A stretch of 64,000 nt of DNA from Sedimentibacter sp. (lineage in GTDB: Bacteria; Bacillota; Clostridia; Tissierellales; Sedimentibacteraceae): contig JAHDLA010000022.1 of the NCBI GenBank assembly GCA_018436705.1, forward strand, positions 124,001 through 188,000, in the 5' to 3' direction. Numbering within the stretch: the stretch's first letter is position 1; each line of letters begins with the position of its first letter. The notes under the pieces are model-generated. The model saw only the letters and a program-made list of their open reading frames with translations. It was not told the origin of the DNA and ran no database searches. This document shows, piece after piece, positions 36,279-45,674 of the stretch. The position numbers and the translations under genes are program-made.

Positions 36279-38363
36279 ATGAGTGAACTATTTCTTGCTA
36301 TTTTGAACATGAGTATTACGGCTAGTTATGTAATTATTTTTGTTATACTCATCAGACTGGCGATTCAAAAAGCTCCAAAAGTTATTTCCTATGCATTGTG
36401 GGCTGTGGTAGCTTTTCGCCTTGTTATTCCATTTTCATTTGAGAGTGTATTCAGTTTATTACCACAGACTGCTACTCCTATTCCTCATGATATAATTTAT
36501 CAGCAAAAGCCACAGATAAGTAGTGGAATACTATCTGTTGATACGATGGTTAACGAAGTACTTCCTTCACCGGTTATAGTTGGTAGTGTAAACCCTATGC
36601 ATATTTATATAGAAATAGGAGCATATATTTGGGTTATAGGCATTATTGCATTACTTGCGTATAGTCTTATTTCTATTTTTCGCCTAAAAAAGCTATTAAA
36701 AAATGCACAATTAATGGAGCAAAATATTTATGAAGCTGATAATTTAAAAACACCCTTTGTATTAGGTATTATAAGACCCAAAATTTACCTACCAGCTGGA
36801 CTAGATAAAGAAGAATGGCAATATATTCTTTTGCATGAACAGACACACATTTATCGAAAAGACCACATCATTAAGATAACAGCCTTCATAATATTGACAA
36901 TACACTGGTTTAATCCTCTTGTGTGGGTTGCATTCATGTTAATGAGTATGGATATGGAACTTTCCTGTGACGAACGAGTATTGAAAGAAATTAATATTGA
37001 TATTAAAAAATCTTACGCTAATTCATTATTGACACTTGCAACCAGAAAACGTATTTTAAATGGAAGTCCTCTTGCTTTTGGCGAGGGTAATGTGAAGTGG
37101 AGGATAAAAAATGTGTTAAATTATAAAAAACCAAGATTTTGGGTTGTTGCTATTTCAACTATCGTTGTAACAGCGGTTGGAATTGGTCTAATAGCAAATC
37201 CTAAAATTGGCCCGTCAAATAATGCTATTACAGATTTAAGGCCAATGATTATGGTTAACGGTGAGCTATATCTTGATACAGGAAAACAAATACCTGTTGA
37301 AATTGATGAAAGTGCAATAATTGGTGAAGTCAGGTCTTCAGTTAACCAGTCAGAAAAACCAACTGAAGAAGGCCAAACCAACTTTGGAAACATAGGTTCA
37401 AAGTATGCTCATTTTGAAGATAATATTGTTGTTTTAATTAATAATGAATGGGTCCTTTTTGAGAAGGAAACAACGGATTACGCTGAAGAAGATCACGAGA
37501 ATACTAATTATGATAAAATAAGTGCATACTTGAAAGAAGAATTCATAAATGTTTTTTCACCTTATTATGAATTATTAGATTTCATAATCTCTGATTATAA
37601 GGAAGAAGTCATCAATGGAAATGTTGAAGCAGTTTTTAATTATAAAGTGATAGATAAAAATTATGACAGAGACCCGGATACTGTAGAGTACATTAAAGAA
37701 GCCAAGGAACGAGGCGACAAGAATTATCAACAATTATATGATGAATATTTGCAGCCTAAAGAAAGCAATTTCTATTTCAAAGCTGTTTTTGATAAAAATG
37801 GTGAGATAACTTTATATACTAAAAACCCTGCAATAGATAGTATATGGGAAGAAGTAGAAATATCAAATTATATTATTAAAAGCCCAGAAAAAATATCAGA
37901 AATAAATGAACATCTTAAGAAAAACAGCAATGAACTAATAGAGAATGATATTGCTGAATACATAACCTATAACTATGAGAATAGGTCAATGTATATTGTG
38001 GGACTAAATACCTATGATGAGTTCAGTACAGAAGAATTTGGATTTCTTAATGAAGGCGGCGTCAATATAAATTCTGAAAATGTTTTAGAATTTCATATAA
38101 CATATTCCACAGGTCCTTATTTAGCTACCGGATCTATTACAGGTCCAGAGGTGCGTTTTAAAATGGATCTTGATACAAACGAAATTGTTGAAAAAGAGTT
38201 TACACCAGCACCAAATTATGCCGAAGCTGCTGAGCTTTATCCTGAATATATTAACCCTGAATCTATTAAGTATAGCGAAAAAGTAGTTGAATTAAGTGAT
38301 GAACGTATGATGGAAATTGGAATGTATTTTAAGGACTATATTTTGGAGATAGAATCAAAATGA
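36279..38363 (+). CDS. BlaR1-like M56 metallopeptidase sensor with long extracellular domain
   Basis: This 694-residue membrane protein has four hydrophobic segments in the first 320 residues and a cytoplasmic zinc-protease site HEQTHIYRKDH (H186, E187, H190) followed by a distal E in MDMELSCDERVLKE. The extracellular C-terminal part (about 325-694) is not a penicillin-binding sensor domain. It has no SxxK-type signature and instead looks like a DUF4179/copper-amine-oxidase-like beta domain (RPMIMVNGELYLDTGKQIP) plus acidic repeats. It therefore senses something other than a beta-lactam. GGGAGG lies 6 bases upstream and it is coupled to blaI. On signal it should inactivate the repressor. Confidence 0.87.
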   Translation: MSELFLAILNMSITASYVIIFVILIRLAIQKAPKVISYALWAVVAFRLVIPFSFESVFSLLPQTATPIPHDIIYQQKPQISSGILSVDTMVNEVLPSPVIVGSVNPMHIYIEIGAYIWVIGIIALLAYSLISIFRLKKLLKNAQLMEQNIYEADNLKTPFVLGIIRPKIYLPAGLDKEEWQYILLHEQTHIYRKDHIIKITAFIILTIHWFNPLVWVAFMLMSMDMELSCDERVLKEINIDIKKSYANSLLTLATRKRILNGSPLAFGEGNVKWRIKNVLNYKKPRFWVVAISTIVVTAVGIGLIANPKIGPSNNAITDLRPMIMVNGELYLDTGKQIPVEIDESAIIGEVRSSVNQSEKPTEEGQTNFGNIGSKYAHFEDNIVVLINNEWVLFEKETTDYAEEDHENTNYDKISAYLKEEFINVFSPYYELLDFIISDYKEEVINGNVEAVFNYKVIDKNYDRDPDTVEYIKEAKERGDKNYQQLYDEYLQPKESNFYFKAVFDKNGEITLYTKNPAIDSIWEEVEISNYIIKSPEKISEINEHLKKNSNELIENDIAEYITYNYENRSMYIVGLNTYDEFSTEEFGFLNEGGVNINSENVLEFHITYSTGPYLATGSITGPEVRFKMDLDTNEIVEKEFTPAPNYAEAAELYPEYINPESIKYSEKVVELSDERMMEIGMYFKDYILEIESK

Positions 38364-38470
38364 AGTGATAATAGTTTGCATGAAACCAAGTATACTGCAC
38401 TGCATGCTACAATAAACTACCAATTAACATGGTTAAAGGCACGGCGATAACCACAATCTATAAGATTATA

Positions 38471-38505
38471 AGGCGCGACGCGAGATTTATACGCGGCGCG
38501 CTTTA
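38471..38505. terminator. GC-rich hairpin between convergent operons
   Basis: GGCGCG-ACGCG (from 38472) pairs with CGCG-GCGCGC (to 38501). It lies between the BlaR1-like gene and the ABC permease gene and may serve both strands. Confidence 0.5.
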
Positions 38506-38514
38506 TGGACGTTG

Positions 38515-39522
38515 TCAGTGTTCCAGTCCCTTGCGTATGCGGGGAGCCGTATAGGCGAATACCAGAGCTGTAATTGCTAGTACAACACCACTGGTCAGCA
38601 GCAGGTTAATCCATGTCATACTACCGTTTAGTATGGCAATGTTGCCCTTGTATATCCAGTAGAAGGGAGACCAATACAGCACCCATTGCCATTTAGCCGC
38701 TAGAAATTCGTATCCGGCGACCGACGCCGCTAACGGGAGCATAATCATCTTGGTAGATGCCATTGCCGTCATAACATCATCGCTATTTAGCCCTTCCAGG
38801 AAGCCAATCATAATGCTTATCAGCGAAGATACTAACACGAAGATTAACAGCTGGATAAAGTTTACATTACCCGCTACTCCCATAATCAACACCATGGCTA
38901 TACAACCTGCCAGTGCTAGTAAGATGCCGAGCAGGCTTTTACTGAATATCCATACCATACGCGAAACAGGCGTTACGTTAATTGCGCTGACGGTATTGTC
39001 CATCTTCTCGTCTACTATATTCAATGAAATTAGCATGCCTGCCAGCACTGTCATTAGAAGAATTCCAATGTTTGCCCATAGCATCTTGACAGGCGGTGTC
39101 TTTACACCAAACTCTTTTATTGTCGCAGTGGAATCTTCTGGCTGGCGGTCGTATTCGAAGAAGGTCTTGAGTATTTTTGCATATTCCACTACCTCATTTG
39201 GCTCGTTTCCCTGCACCAGAATATAGGAGGCACTTCCTTCACTGACGATGCCAACAAGGTTATCTCTTTTCATGATCCGCTCCTTAAGCGCTTCGTAGTC
39301 CTCATACTGCTGAACATTGGCATATTCTTTGAGATATGAAACCATTTCCGGGTTTTTCCCTTTGAGGAAGGCAAGATTAACGGTTGTATCTTCGATTCCG
39401 GGTGCAAATAGATTTACTGCAATGGCAAGAATAATGGGGATAGCAATCATCATTAGAGACATAAAATCACGTATGCTCATATTAAGGTCTCTTCCAAATA
39501 TAGCAAATATCTTTTTTAACAT
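38515..39522 (-). CDS. ABC-2 type transporter permease
   Basis: The 335-residue permease has one N-terminal hydrophobic segment, a large extracellular loop (about 45-160) and five to six C-terminal segments (LLMTVLAGMLISLNIVDEKMD is characteristic of ABC-2 permeases). It is the third gene of the operon with an ATPase and another permease. Base composition is clearly richer in GC than in flanking genes. The substrate is unknown; drug, peptide or lipid export is usual for this class. Confidence 0.88.
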   Translation of the reverse strand: MLKKIFAIFGRDLNMSIRDFMSLMMIAIPIILAIAVNLFAPGIEDTTVNLAFLKGKNPEMVSYLKEYANVQQYEDYEALKERIMKRDNLVGIVSEGSASYILVQGNEPNEVVEYAKILKTFFEYDRQPEDSTATIKEFGVKTPPVKMLWANIGILLMTVLAGMLISLNIVDEKMDNTVSAINVTPVSRMVWIFSKSLLGILLALAGCIAMVLIMGVAGNVNFIQLLIFVLVSSLISIMIGFLEGLNSDDVMTAMASTKMIMLPLAASVAGYEFLAAKWQWVLYWSPFYWIYKGNIAILNGSMTWINLLLTSGVVLAITALVFAYTAPRIRKGLEH

Positions 39523-39532
39523 ACTGTACCTC

Positions 39533-40639
39533 CTATATCAATAGTGTCCGTTTAAAGCGGGAATTTGACCATGCGAACAGAAGTACGGCTGCCGCAAGAT
39601 ATCCAAGTGCAATCAGCAGGACAAATCCCATATCGCCTTTGATAAAAATTTCTTTGAAACCCGACACGATATAATAACTGGGGATGAACTTCAGCCACAA
39701 TGGGTCCCAACTTGGCGCGAAGTATGCAAGGACCGGAATGCCCATGGCAATCATAATCAGATACATGACCCCAAATGATTTGACCATGCTGTTATAGTAT
39801 CCTGCTATCATAAGGCCCAGCCCGGAGGCAAACAGTCCCGTGGGTATCAGGAAAGCTATCAGTATAAAGTAGTTGATACGCATACCCATAAGAGGTATGA
39901 TTATCACAAGGGATGTCAGCAGCATAGTCATTGTCAGAACCATGACTTTGCTTAACAGGTACTTCCATACCGGGGATGGTGTGACGGCATAGGCTTTTAT
40001 AACGCCTTCCTTTTTATCCAGAAAAATGTAGGCCGCAATAATAAAAAAGCCCATCAGAGCCCCGTTGAATGTTAGAAAAACGGGCAGCAGGTTTTCCCTG
40101 TCTGTAAGTTGTGTGCCTGCACTGGCTAGACTGCGTACCTCCTGATTCTCCACCGCATTGCTAAGCAACTCGTCATCCTGTCCGTGGATGATCATCAGTA
40201 AACTTTTTAGTCTATCTGTTTCATTACCCTGCAGATAGTAGGTGTAATGCATTTCGTAATTGCCTTCGTCCATGGTGACGGCGGCTCCAATCTCATGTTT
40301 GGTTTCGGCCAGCAGTATCATGTCTTCCTTGGACTCCAAGACGTATATCTTCTTATCCGCTGTTTCATAGAGTAGGGTGTCGATTTCGTCTTTTCCAGCT
40401 TTCAGTGTTACGGCTTCCGGCTGTCCGTCCAAATCTTCGAATGCTTCGATGTATGATTCTTTAATAGATGCAGTTGGGAAGTCCAGATACAGGTATTCAT
40501 TTTCTTTGCTGTCGAATTGCTCCGGCACTACAAACAACAGTAACAACAGCATGATAAATGCCATCGCCACCTCGATGTAAAAATAGAATCCCCGTAATGC
40601 GATAGTTAGTTCCTTGATGAAACTGGACCACAGTTTCAT
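39533..40639 (-). CDS. ABC-2 type transporter permease
   Basis: This 368-residue permease has the same architecture as its neighbour: an N-terminal anchor, an extracellular loop of about 150 residues and six hydrophobic segments, with the family stretch FFIIAAYIFLDKKEGVIKAY. It starts immediately after the ATPase stop codon, so translation is coupled. The two permeases probably form a heterodimer with two ATPase copies. Elevated GC is shared with the operon. Confidence 0.88.
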   Translation of the reverse strand: MKLWSSFIKELTIALRGFYFYIEVAMAFIMLLLLLFVVPEQFDSKENEYLYLDFPTASIKESYIEAFEDLDGQPEAVTLKAGKDEIDTLLYETADKKIYVLESKEDMILLAETKHEIGAAVTMDEGNYEMHYTYYLQGNETDRLKSLLMIIHGQDDELLSNAVENQEVRSLASAGTQLTDRENLLPVFLTFNGALMGFFIIAAYIFLDKKEGVIKAYAVTPSPVWKYLLSKVMVLTMTMLLTSLVIIIPLMGMRINYFILIAFLIPTGLFASGLGLMIAGYYNSMVKSFGVMYLIMIAMGIPVLAYFAPSWDPLWLKFIPSYYIVSGFKEIFIKGDMGFVLLIALGYLAAAVLLFAWSNSRFKRTLLI

Positions 40640-41494
40640 TTACATCAACTCCCTTCCGGTCACTTTTATGAAAATCTCTTCCAGTGTTGCCTCTTTGGTA
40701 TGCATGGTACGAATATTCTCGTTTTCAATCAGTTCTATGAGTTTTTTTCTGTCATTTTCATCTGTGGTGGATAAGGTTTTGCTTTGTAAACGGCTGTTTT
40801 CTCCATATTCCACTTTGATCAAGTCTTGACCGTACTTGAGCTTCAAATTTTGGGGACTATCAATAAGCTTAATCTCACCTTCGACAATAAAAGCTACGCG
40901 ATCACAGAGCTCATCGGCTATATACATGTTGTGAGTAGTTAGAAAAATAGTGACTCCCTTCCTATTCTCTTCTCTAATAATACCTTTAATAATCGAGGCA
41001 ATGGCTGGATCCAATCCGGTGGTGGGTTCATCCAAAAACCACAGTTCAGGATTGTTAAGCATGGAACGGGCAAATGTGAGCCGATGCTTCATTCCCTTGG
41101 AGAATTCACTGGCTCGGATATCACCTTTGCTATTCAGGCCTACCAACTCTAACAGCTCTTGGGGGTTTCTTGTAGGAACATCAAACAGTTGGGCATAAAA
41201 TTTTAGATTCTCTAAAGCAGTCATTTTGCTGTATACATTGGATTGCTCGAAGGACACGCCAATCTGATTGAACATTTCCTGTTTAATCTTTTCTACATCG
41301 TAACCGGCTACTGAAACATGGCCTTTTTGCAACTTCAAAAGCCCAGTCAGAATACCCTGAGCCGTTGATTTTCCAGCTCCAGACGGGCCGAGAAAACCAA
41401 AGACTTCGCCTTTGGGAATTTCAAAACTTACATCTTTAACAGCATATATTTCGTCATCTGAATAGGAATGATAGAGGTGTTCTACTGTAATCAT
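40640..41494 (-). CDS. ABC transporter ATP-binding protein
   Basis: The 284-residue ATPase of the drug/multidrug exporter type has Walker A GPSGAGKS, Q-loop VSFEQSNVY, signature FSKGMKHR, Walker B LWFLDEPTTGLD and H-loop LTTHNM. The signature lacks the usual LSGG start, as in several ABC-2 exporters. AAGGAGGG lies upstream of the ATG. It is the first gene of the three-gene exporter operon, and a decayed TetR-like gene lies just upstream on the same strand, which would once have controlled it. Confidence 0.92.
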   Translation of the reverse strand: MITVEHLYHSYSDDEIYAVKDVSFEIPKGEVFGFLGPSGAGKSTAQGILTGLLKLQKGHVSVAGYDVEKIKQEMFNQIGVSFEQSNVYSKMTALENLKFYAQLFDVPTRNPQELLELVGLNSKGDIRASEFSKGMKHRLTFARSMLNNPELWFLDEPTTGLDPAIASIIKGIIREENRKGVTIFLTTHNMYIADELCDRVAFIVEGEIKLIDSPQNLKLKYGQDLIKVEYGENSRLQSKTLSTTDENDRKKLIELIENENIRTMHTKEATLEEIFIKVTGRELM

Positions 41495-41521
41495 ATAATT
41501 ATCCCTCCTTGTAATACGTAA

Positions 41522-41728
41522 TTAGCTATAAAAAGCATCTTTTAATATATCTATATAATGTCTTAGGTCTGTTGCTGTGTGGCTGTAATCCAGTATGTTT
41601 TCCTCTCCAAGACATTCTTGTTTTATATTCTGCATAATCTTATGAAAACTATACAGAAGAAAAACTAATTGTAGAATCAATGCTCTTACCGTAGGATACG
41701 GTACGATTTTGAGGATAATATTCCTAAG
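41522..41728 (-). pseudogene. C-terminal remnant of a TetR-like regulator
   Basis: An open frame without start encodes about 68 residues, ending LRHYIDILKDAFYS before a TAA stop. It contains ALILQLVFLLYSFHKIMQ and a helical, acidic tail. The arrangement (regulator fragment directly upstream of an ABC-2 exporter, same strand) and the helical composition suggest the ligand-binding domain of a TetR protein whose DNA-binding part is lost. The family call is tentative. The rest of the gap to 41940 is empty. Confidence 0.4.
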
Positions 41729-41940
41729 TCATTAACGCGGTGATACATGTTGATATAACGGAAATGACCGGAAAATATTATTCGTACAAGCAGAAAATTA
41801 AAATTGATAAATTGCCAGATTAATTATATAATTAGTGCGTATTTGTAAAATATTTCAAAAATAGGTAATTTATATATGGGGGCAGAAATAGTATTTAACA
41901 AGATTAAGGCTTAGTTGATATAAAGATTGAAGGTATGGCT

Positions 41941-42861
41941 GTGAAAAAAAACATAAAAACAAAAATTGGTTGGATTGGTGTATTTATTACACTTATATTT
42001 TCAAGTATTTGGGCTTATTGGGGTGCGGTTGAAAATTTTCATGAAGGTTGGTATTCTTCTTCGATTTTGGAGAATTTATTCATGATGTTCTTTCAATATT
42101 TATTATTCACCATACTCTTTGTAACCTTGGCTATTATCATTTTAAAATGGAAGAAATTTGGGCTGGTATTACATTTTATTGTAGCTGCGTTCAGTGTTTG
42201 GTTCTTTTCTGGAGCCAGCTTCAGTGTTCTTGGATTGATGATTGTTATCCCAATAATTGCAATAGGTTTAATTTATTATTATGGTGAGCCTGAGCCGAAG
42301 CAGTGGGCTTATAGAATTCTAATATTTGTTCCGCTTATTATCATTCTTGCTATTTCAATACCACAAGGAATAAAGGTTTCCCAGAGGATCAATGATAACA
42401 ATTTTGGAGTAAGAATTGTTGAATTTAATGGCGTGACTTTGGCCTGGGCACCAAGAGGACCTGGATGGCCGGATAAAGGAATTTCGTGGTATGAAGCACA
42501 AAAAATCTGTCGTTATTTATCAGAAGATGGAACTACAATTATGGATGAAGAGCAAAATATTTGGCGTCTGCCGACTGTAGATGAAGCAGTTAGTTCCATG
42601 ATGCTTCATGGTCAAAATGCAGGTGGTGTTTGGGATCCTGTAGAGGAAAAAGCCAAATATGAAAGAACACCAGATAAAGAAACGCCATTATGGGATTTAC
42701 ATTCGAAGGTGATTTATTATTGGACAGGAGATACATCTATTCAAGATGAGCGGCAGGCCTACATTATTGTATATCATGGTGGTGTGTATGATAAAAGAAA
42801 GATAGATGGACAAGGCTATCTGAGTTTTCGAGCAGTTAAAGAAGTGGAATCAGAAAATTGA
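41941..42861 (+). CDS. Membrane protein with DUF1566/FGE-like extracytoplasmic domain
   Basis: The 306-residue protein has four to five hydrophobic segments in the first 145 residues and a C-terminal domain (about 160-303) with the pattern VTLAWAPRGPGW, ISWYEAQKICRYL, WRLPTVDEAVSSM and YYWTGD. This pattern is seen in DUF1566 and formylglycine-generating-enzyme/sulfatase-modifying-like domains. The Cys pair of the true enzyme is absent, so catalysis is unlikely and a binding role is more probable. GTG 41941 is favoured, 7 bases after GAAGG; ATG 41935 is too close. Function unknown. Confidence 0.65.
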   Translation: MKKNIKTKIGWIGVFITLIFSSIWAYWGAVENFHEGWYSSSILENLFMMFFQYLLFTILFVTLAIIILKWKKFGLVLHFIVAAFSVWFFSGASFSVLGLMIVIPIIAIGLIYYYGEPEPKQWAYRILIFVPLIIILAISIPQGIKVSQRINDNNFGVRIVEFNGVTLAWAPRGPGWPDKGISWYEAQKICRYLSEDGTTIMDEEQNIWRLPTVDEAVSSMMLHGQNAGGVWDPVEEKAKYERTPDKETPLWDLHSKVIYYWTGDTSIQDERQAYIIVYHGGVYDKRKIDGQGYLSFRAVKEVESEN

Positions 42862-43134
42862 TCATTGTGACTGCTGATAAAGCAAGTTTGCTAAGCACTG
42901 GGCTTACTAATCGCAATAAAATTGTTAAATATCTTGAGTACTACATTTCTTTTCTGGAAAACGGATTAGGCAAGAAAGGGTAATGCTCAAATTTTTTTAC
43001 AATGAATTCAAAGAGCGCTAGATGCTTGGTTTTTGTTTCAAAACGAGCGTGTATATCTTTATATTTAGTTTAAGCTCGGTGGTATAGGGTATATAATTTG
43101 ATAAAAAATAAATAGGCAAATAATTGATGTTGGA

Positions 43135-43187
43135 TTGACATATACCTCACTTGGATATAATATGTAATTAAAGTGAGGTGCTTTTTT
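43135..43187 (+). promoter_or_regulatory. Palindrome-embedded promoter before a decayed gene
   Basis: TTGACA (43135-43140) is followed by TATAAT (43156-43161) with a short 15-bp spacer, or TAATAT with 17. An inverted repeat ACCTCACTT (43144-43152) / AAGTGAGGT (43171-43179) brackets the -10 region. GAGGTG (43174-43179) would also be the ribosome binding site for ATG 43188. The upstream part of the gap (42862-43134) shows no gene. Confidence 0.5.
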
Positions 43188-43403
43188 ATGGGGAGAAAAA
43201 TTAAATTAGCTAAGCAGGGGTAGGGAAAATGCTGCTGAATGGTATAGGCAGATGTGAAAGAACAAGATAAAGTGGAAGAAGGAGTGGGAGTCTATATAGT
43301 TCATTGTGTCAAAATGAGAAAAGATTTATTAAGTAGTAAAACATTACATAAGATAGCTATCGAAGAGTCACATTGGAATACAAGAAATGTAAAATTATTA
43401 TAA
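43188..43403 (+). pseudogene. Decayed small gene of unknown family
   Basis: ATG 43188 encodes MGRKIKLAKQG and then a TAG. One frame over the reading continues RENAAEWYRQM and stops. From a third position it continues VKEQDKVEEGVGVYIVH, then MRKDLLSSKTLHKIA and ESHWNTRNVKLL before a stop near 43403. The pieces look like one basic protein of about 70 residues broken by two frameshifts. The family is not recognised. Confidence 0.4.
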
Positions 43404-43501
43404 AGACTTCTTAATATATTTTAAGAATGAAAATTCCATATACCTAAGTGGTATCTTAAATTAGATATGTGATTGCTTTGATTAAGGAAATAGGAGGAAT
43501 T

Positions 43502-45292
43502 ATGTCAATATTACAGAATGTTAAGCCAGTCCTTGAAAACGTTACAAATGCTATTAGTGTCATTTTAGGTACAGATATTGTAATTTGTGATGATGAGGGT
43601 AACTATATTGCACTTAATGAAACATACCTGTCAAGAAAAGGAACTCAAGCCTATAAACCTTTTATTTATGGTGTAATAGAAGGAGGAGTGCCTATTATTG
43701 TAGACAATCCTGGAGATCATTATTTATGTAAGGGATGTTCTAATGAAGGAAAGTGCCCGCAAAAGATTGAGGTAATAGTCCCTTTTACATATAAAGAAAG
43801 GACGATTGGCTATATTAGCGCAATATCTTTCTCTGAAGAAATGAAATTAAACATACTTAACAGAAAAACTGAAAATATAATTTTTCTTGAGCAAATGCAA
43901 GGTCTAATTGTAAAAGCTGTAACAGAATATGATTTGACAAGGAAACTAAATCATACAATGAATGAGATGCTAACGATGATGAATTCAGTCAATAGTGGTT
44001 TGATTAGCTGTAACATGGATGGTAAGATAATTAACTGTAATGATGTTTTTTTGAACCAGATTAAATGTTTAAGGGATGATATTATTGGTGAGAATCTTCA
44101 CCAAGTTTTTCCTAATTCCCATACAGTCGAGTATGTTCTTAATAATGGAATTAACTGTGAAGAGCATGAGTATACTTATTTCAAAAATGGTTCCAACTAC
44201 AAATTGGTGATTGCTGGAAGGGTTATCAAGAATAAAGACAGAAACATTGAGGGAGCGGTTTTCGTAGTAAGTAGAATGACAGATATTCATAAAATGATAT
44301 ATAACACACAAGGTAAGACGATAGAATACAAGCCAGATGATATTATTGGGGTAAGCGAAGACATCCAAGAATTAAAGAGAAAAATTAGAACAATCGCACC
44401 GAGTTGTTCGACAGTCTTTATTAGAGGGGAAACAGGGACAGGCAAAGAACTTGTCGCTAGAGCGATTCATGCATTGAGTCAAAGGTGTGATAAACCATTT
44501 GTTGCCATAAACTGTGCGGCAATACCTGATTCCTTGTTGGAAGGAGAATTGTTTGGATATGAAGATGGCAGTTTTACGGGAGGGAGAAGCGGTGGAAAAG
44601 CAGGTAAGTTTGAGTATGCCAATGGTGGGACAATATTTCTAGATGAAATCGGAGATATGAAATTACATCTACAAGCAAAAATTTTACGAACTTTGCAGGA
44701 AAAATCTGTAATACGTATTGGTGGGTGTAATCCAATTAAACTTGATATACGAATAATATCCGCAACGCATCAAGATGTTGAAAGCAAGATTAAGTTGAAT
44801 GAATTTAGAGAAGATTTGTATTACAGGCTTAACGTTATTCCGCTTTCAATACCTCCGTTAAACAAACGTAAAGAAGATATAATTCCATTGGCACGATTCT
44901 TCATGGAGACGTATAATAAACTGGCTAATAAGAATGTTCAAGGAATCAGCAAGGAATTCTCTGATGCGTTGATGCAATATTGCTGGCCTGGTAACATTAG
45001 ACAATTGCAGAATGTTATTGAATATGCGATTGCATTTGCAGAGAGTGATGAACTGACATTCGACAATTTATCCCCAATAATTAAGTCGTTCATTAAGGAT
45101 AAGAATGATGGAAGAGAGTTTAATCTTGAAAACCAAGTGGAAGATTTTGAAAAGGAATTAATCATGAAAGCAATAAGAATATATAGTGATGATCCTAAAG
45201 GGATAACGAAAGTAATAGAGATTTTAGGCATAAGTAGATCAACTTTTTATAGAAAAGCAAAAAAACTTGGCATTAATGATTTAATTGAATAA
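43502..45292 (+). CDS. Sigma-54-dependent activator with Cys-containing sensory and PAS domains
   Basis: This 596-residue enhancer-binding protein has an N-terminal sensory domain (about 1-150) with the cluster CKGCSNEGKC (C-x2-C-x5-C), which may bind a metal or sense redox state. A PAS domain (about 165-285), an AAA+ domain (about 310-540) and a Fis-type HTH (about 560-596, GISRSTFYRKAKKLG) follow. Walker A is GETGTGKE, the loop is GSFTGG (356-361; final Ala of GAFTGA replaced by Gly) and Walker B is GTIFLDEIGDM. The start ATG 43502 follows AGGAGG by 4-5 bases. Position and the -24/-12 site at 45548 make it the probable activator of the ortAB operon. Confidence 0.92.
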   Translation: MSILQNVKPVLENVTNAISVILGTDIVICDDEGNYIALNETYLSRKGTQAYKPFIYGVIEGGVPIIVDNPGDHYLCKGCSNEGKCPQKIEVIVPFTYKERTIGYISAISFSEEMKLNILNRKTENIIFLEQMQGLIVKAVTEYDLTRKLNHTMNEMLTMMNSVNSGLISCNMDGKIINCNDVFLNQIKCLRDDIIGENLHQVFPNSHTVEYVLNNGINCEEHEYTYFKNGSNYKLVIAGRVIKNKDRNIEGAVFVVSRMTDIHKMIYNTQGKTIEYKPDDIIGVSEDIQELKRKIRTIAPSCSTVFIRGETGTGKELVARAIHALSQRCDKPFVAINCAAIPDSLLEGELFGYEDGSFTGGRSGGKAGKFEYANGGTIFLDEIGDMKLHLQAKILRTLQEKSVIRIGGCNPIKLDIRIISATHQDVESKIKLNEFREDLYYRLNVIPLSIPPLNKRKEDIIPLARFFMETYNKLANKNVQGISKEFSDALMQYCWPGNIRQLQNVIEYAIAFAESDELTFDNLSPIIKSFIKDKNDGREFNLENQVEDFEKELIMKAIRIYSDDPKGITKVIEILGISRSTFYRKAKKLGINDLIE

Positions 45293-45310
45293 AATTTGAA
45301 AATGAACTAT

Positions 45311-45346
45311 GCTCGAACATTATTTAATAATGTTCGAGCTTTTTAT
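45311..45346 (+). terminator. Terminator of the activator gene
   Basis: GCTCGAACATTATT (45311-45324) and AATAATGTTCGAGC (45326-45339) form a perfect stem followed by TTTTTAT. Confidence 0.9.
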
Positions 45347-45547
45347 ATTATTTATAATAAACGAAGTGTCAATTATGAAACAAACAGCTTCTACATCTTG
45401 AAAATATTGAGTTTAATCGAATGCGCATTAAGGTCATAAATGTTACGTGTTTCAAATGTGAGACTAGAGAAAAATATGTCTTTTATTGTCGATTCGTAGA
45501 AGTGAGCAATTTCAATAGTAGGGGGGAACGGGCAAAAATAATAAAAG

Positions 45548-45563
45548 TGGCATAAAATTTGCT
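45548..45563 (+). promoter_or_regulatory. Sigma-54 (-24/-12) promoter of the ortAB operon
   Basis: TGGCATAAAATTTGCT matches TGGCAYR-N4-TTGCW at every defined position, with GG and GC 10 bp apart. It lies about 110 bases before the aminotransferase start. I could not define enhancer dyads between 45350 and 45540. Confidence 0.85.
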
Positions 45564-45674
45564 ATATATATTGCTGTAATTTTTCAAATTGCAGATATGT
45601 TTAATTAGAAGTTAGAGGCTGCAATGTGAGAGTATTAATGCCAAACTTATAATTTTAATTGAAGGAGGAATTTT

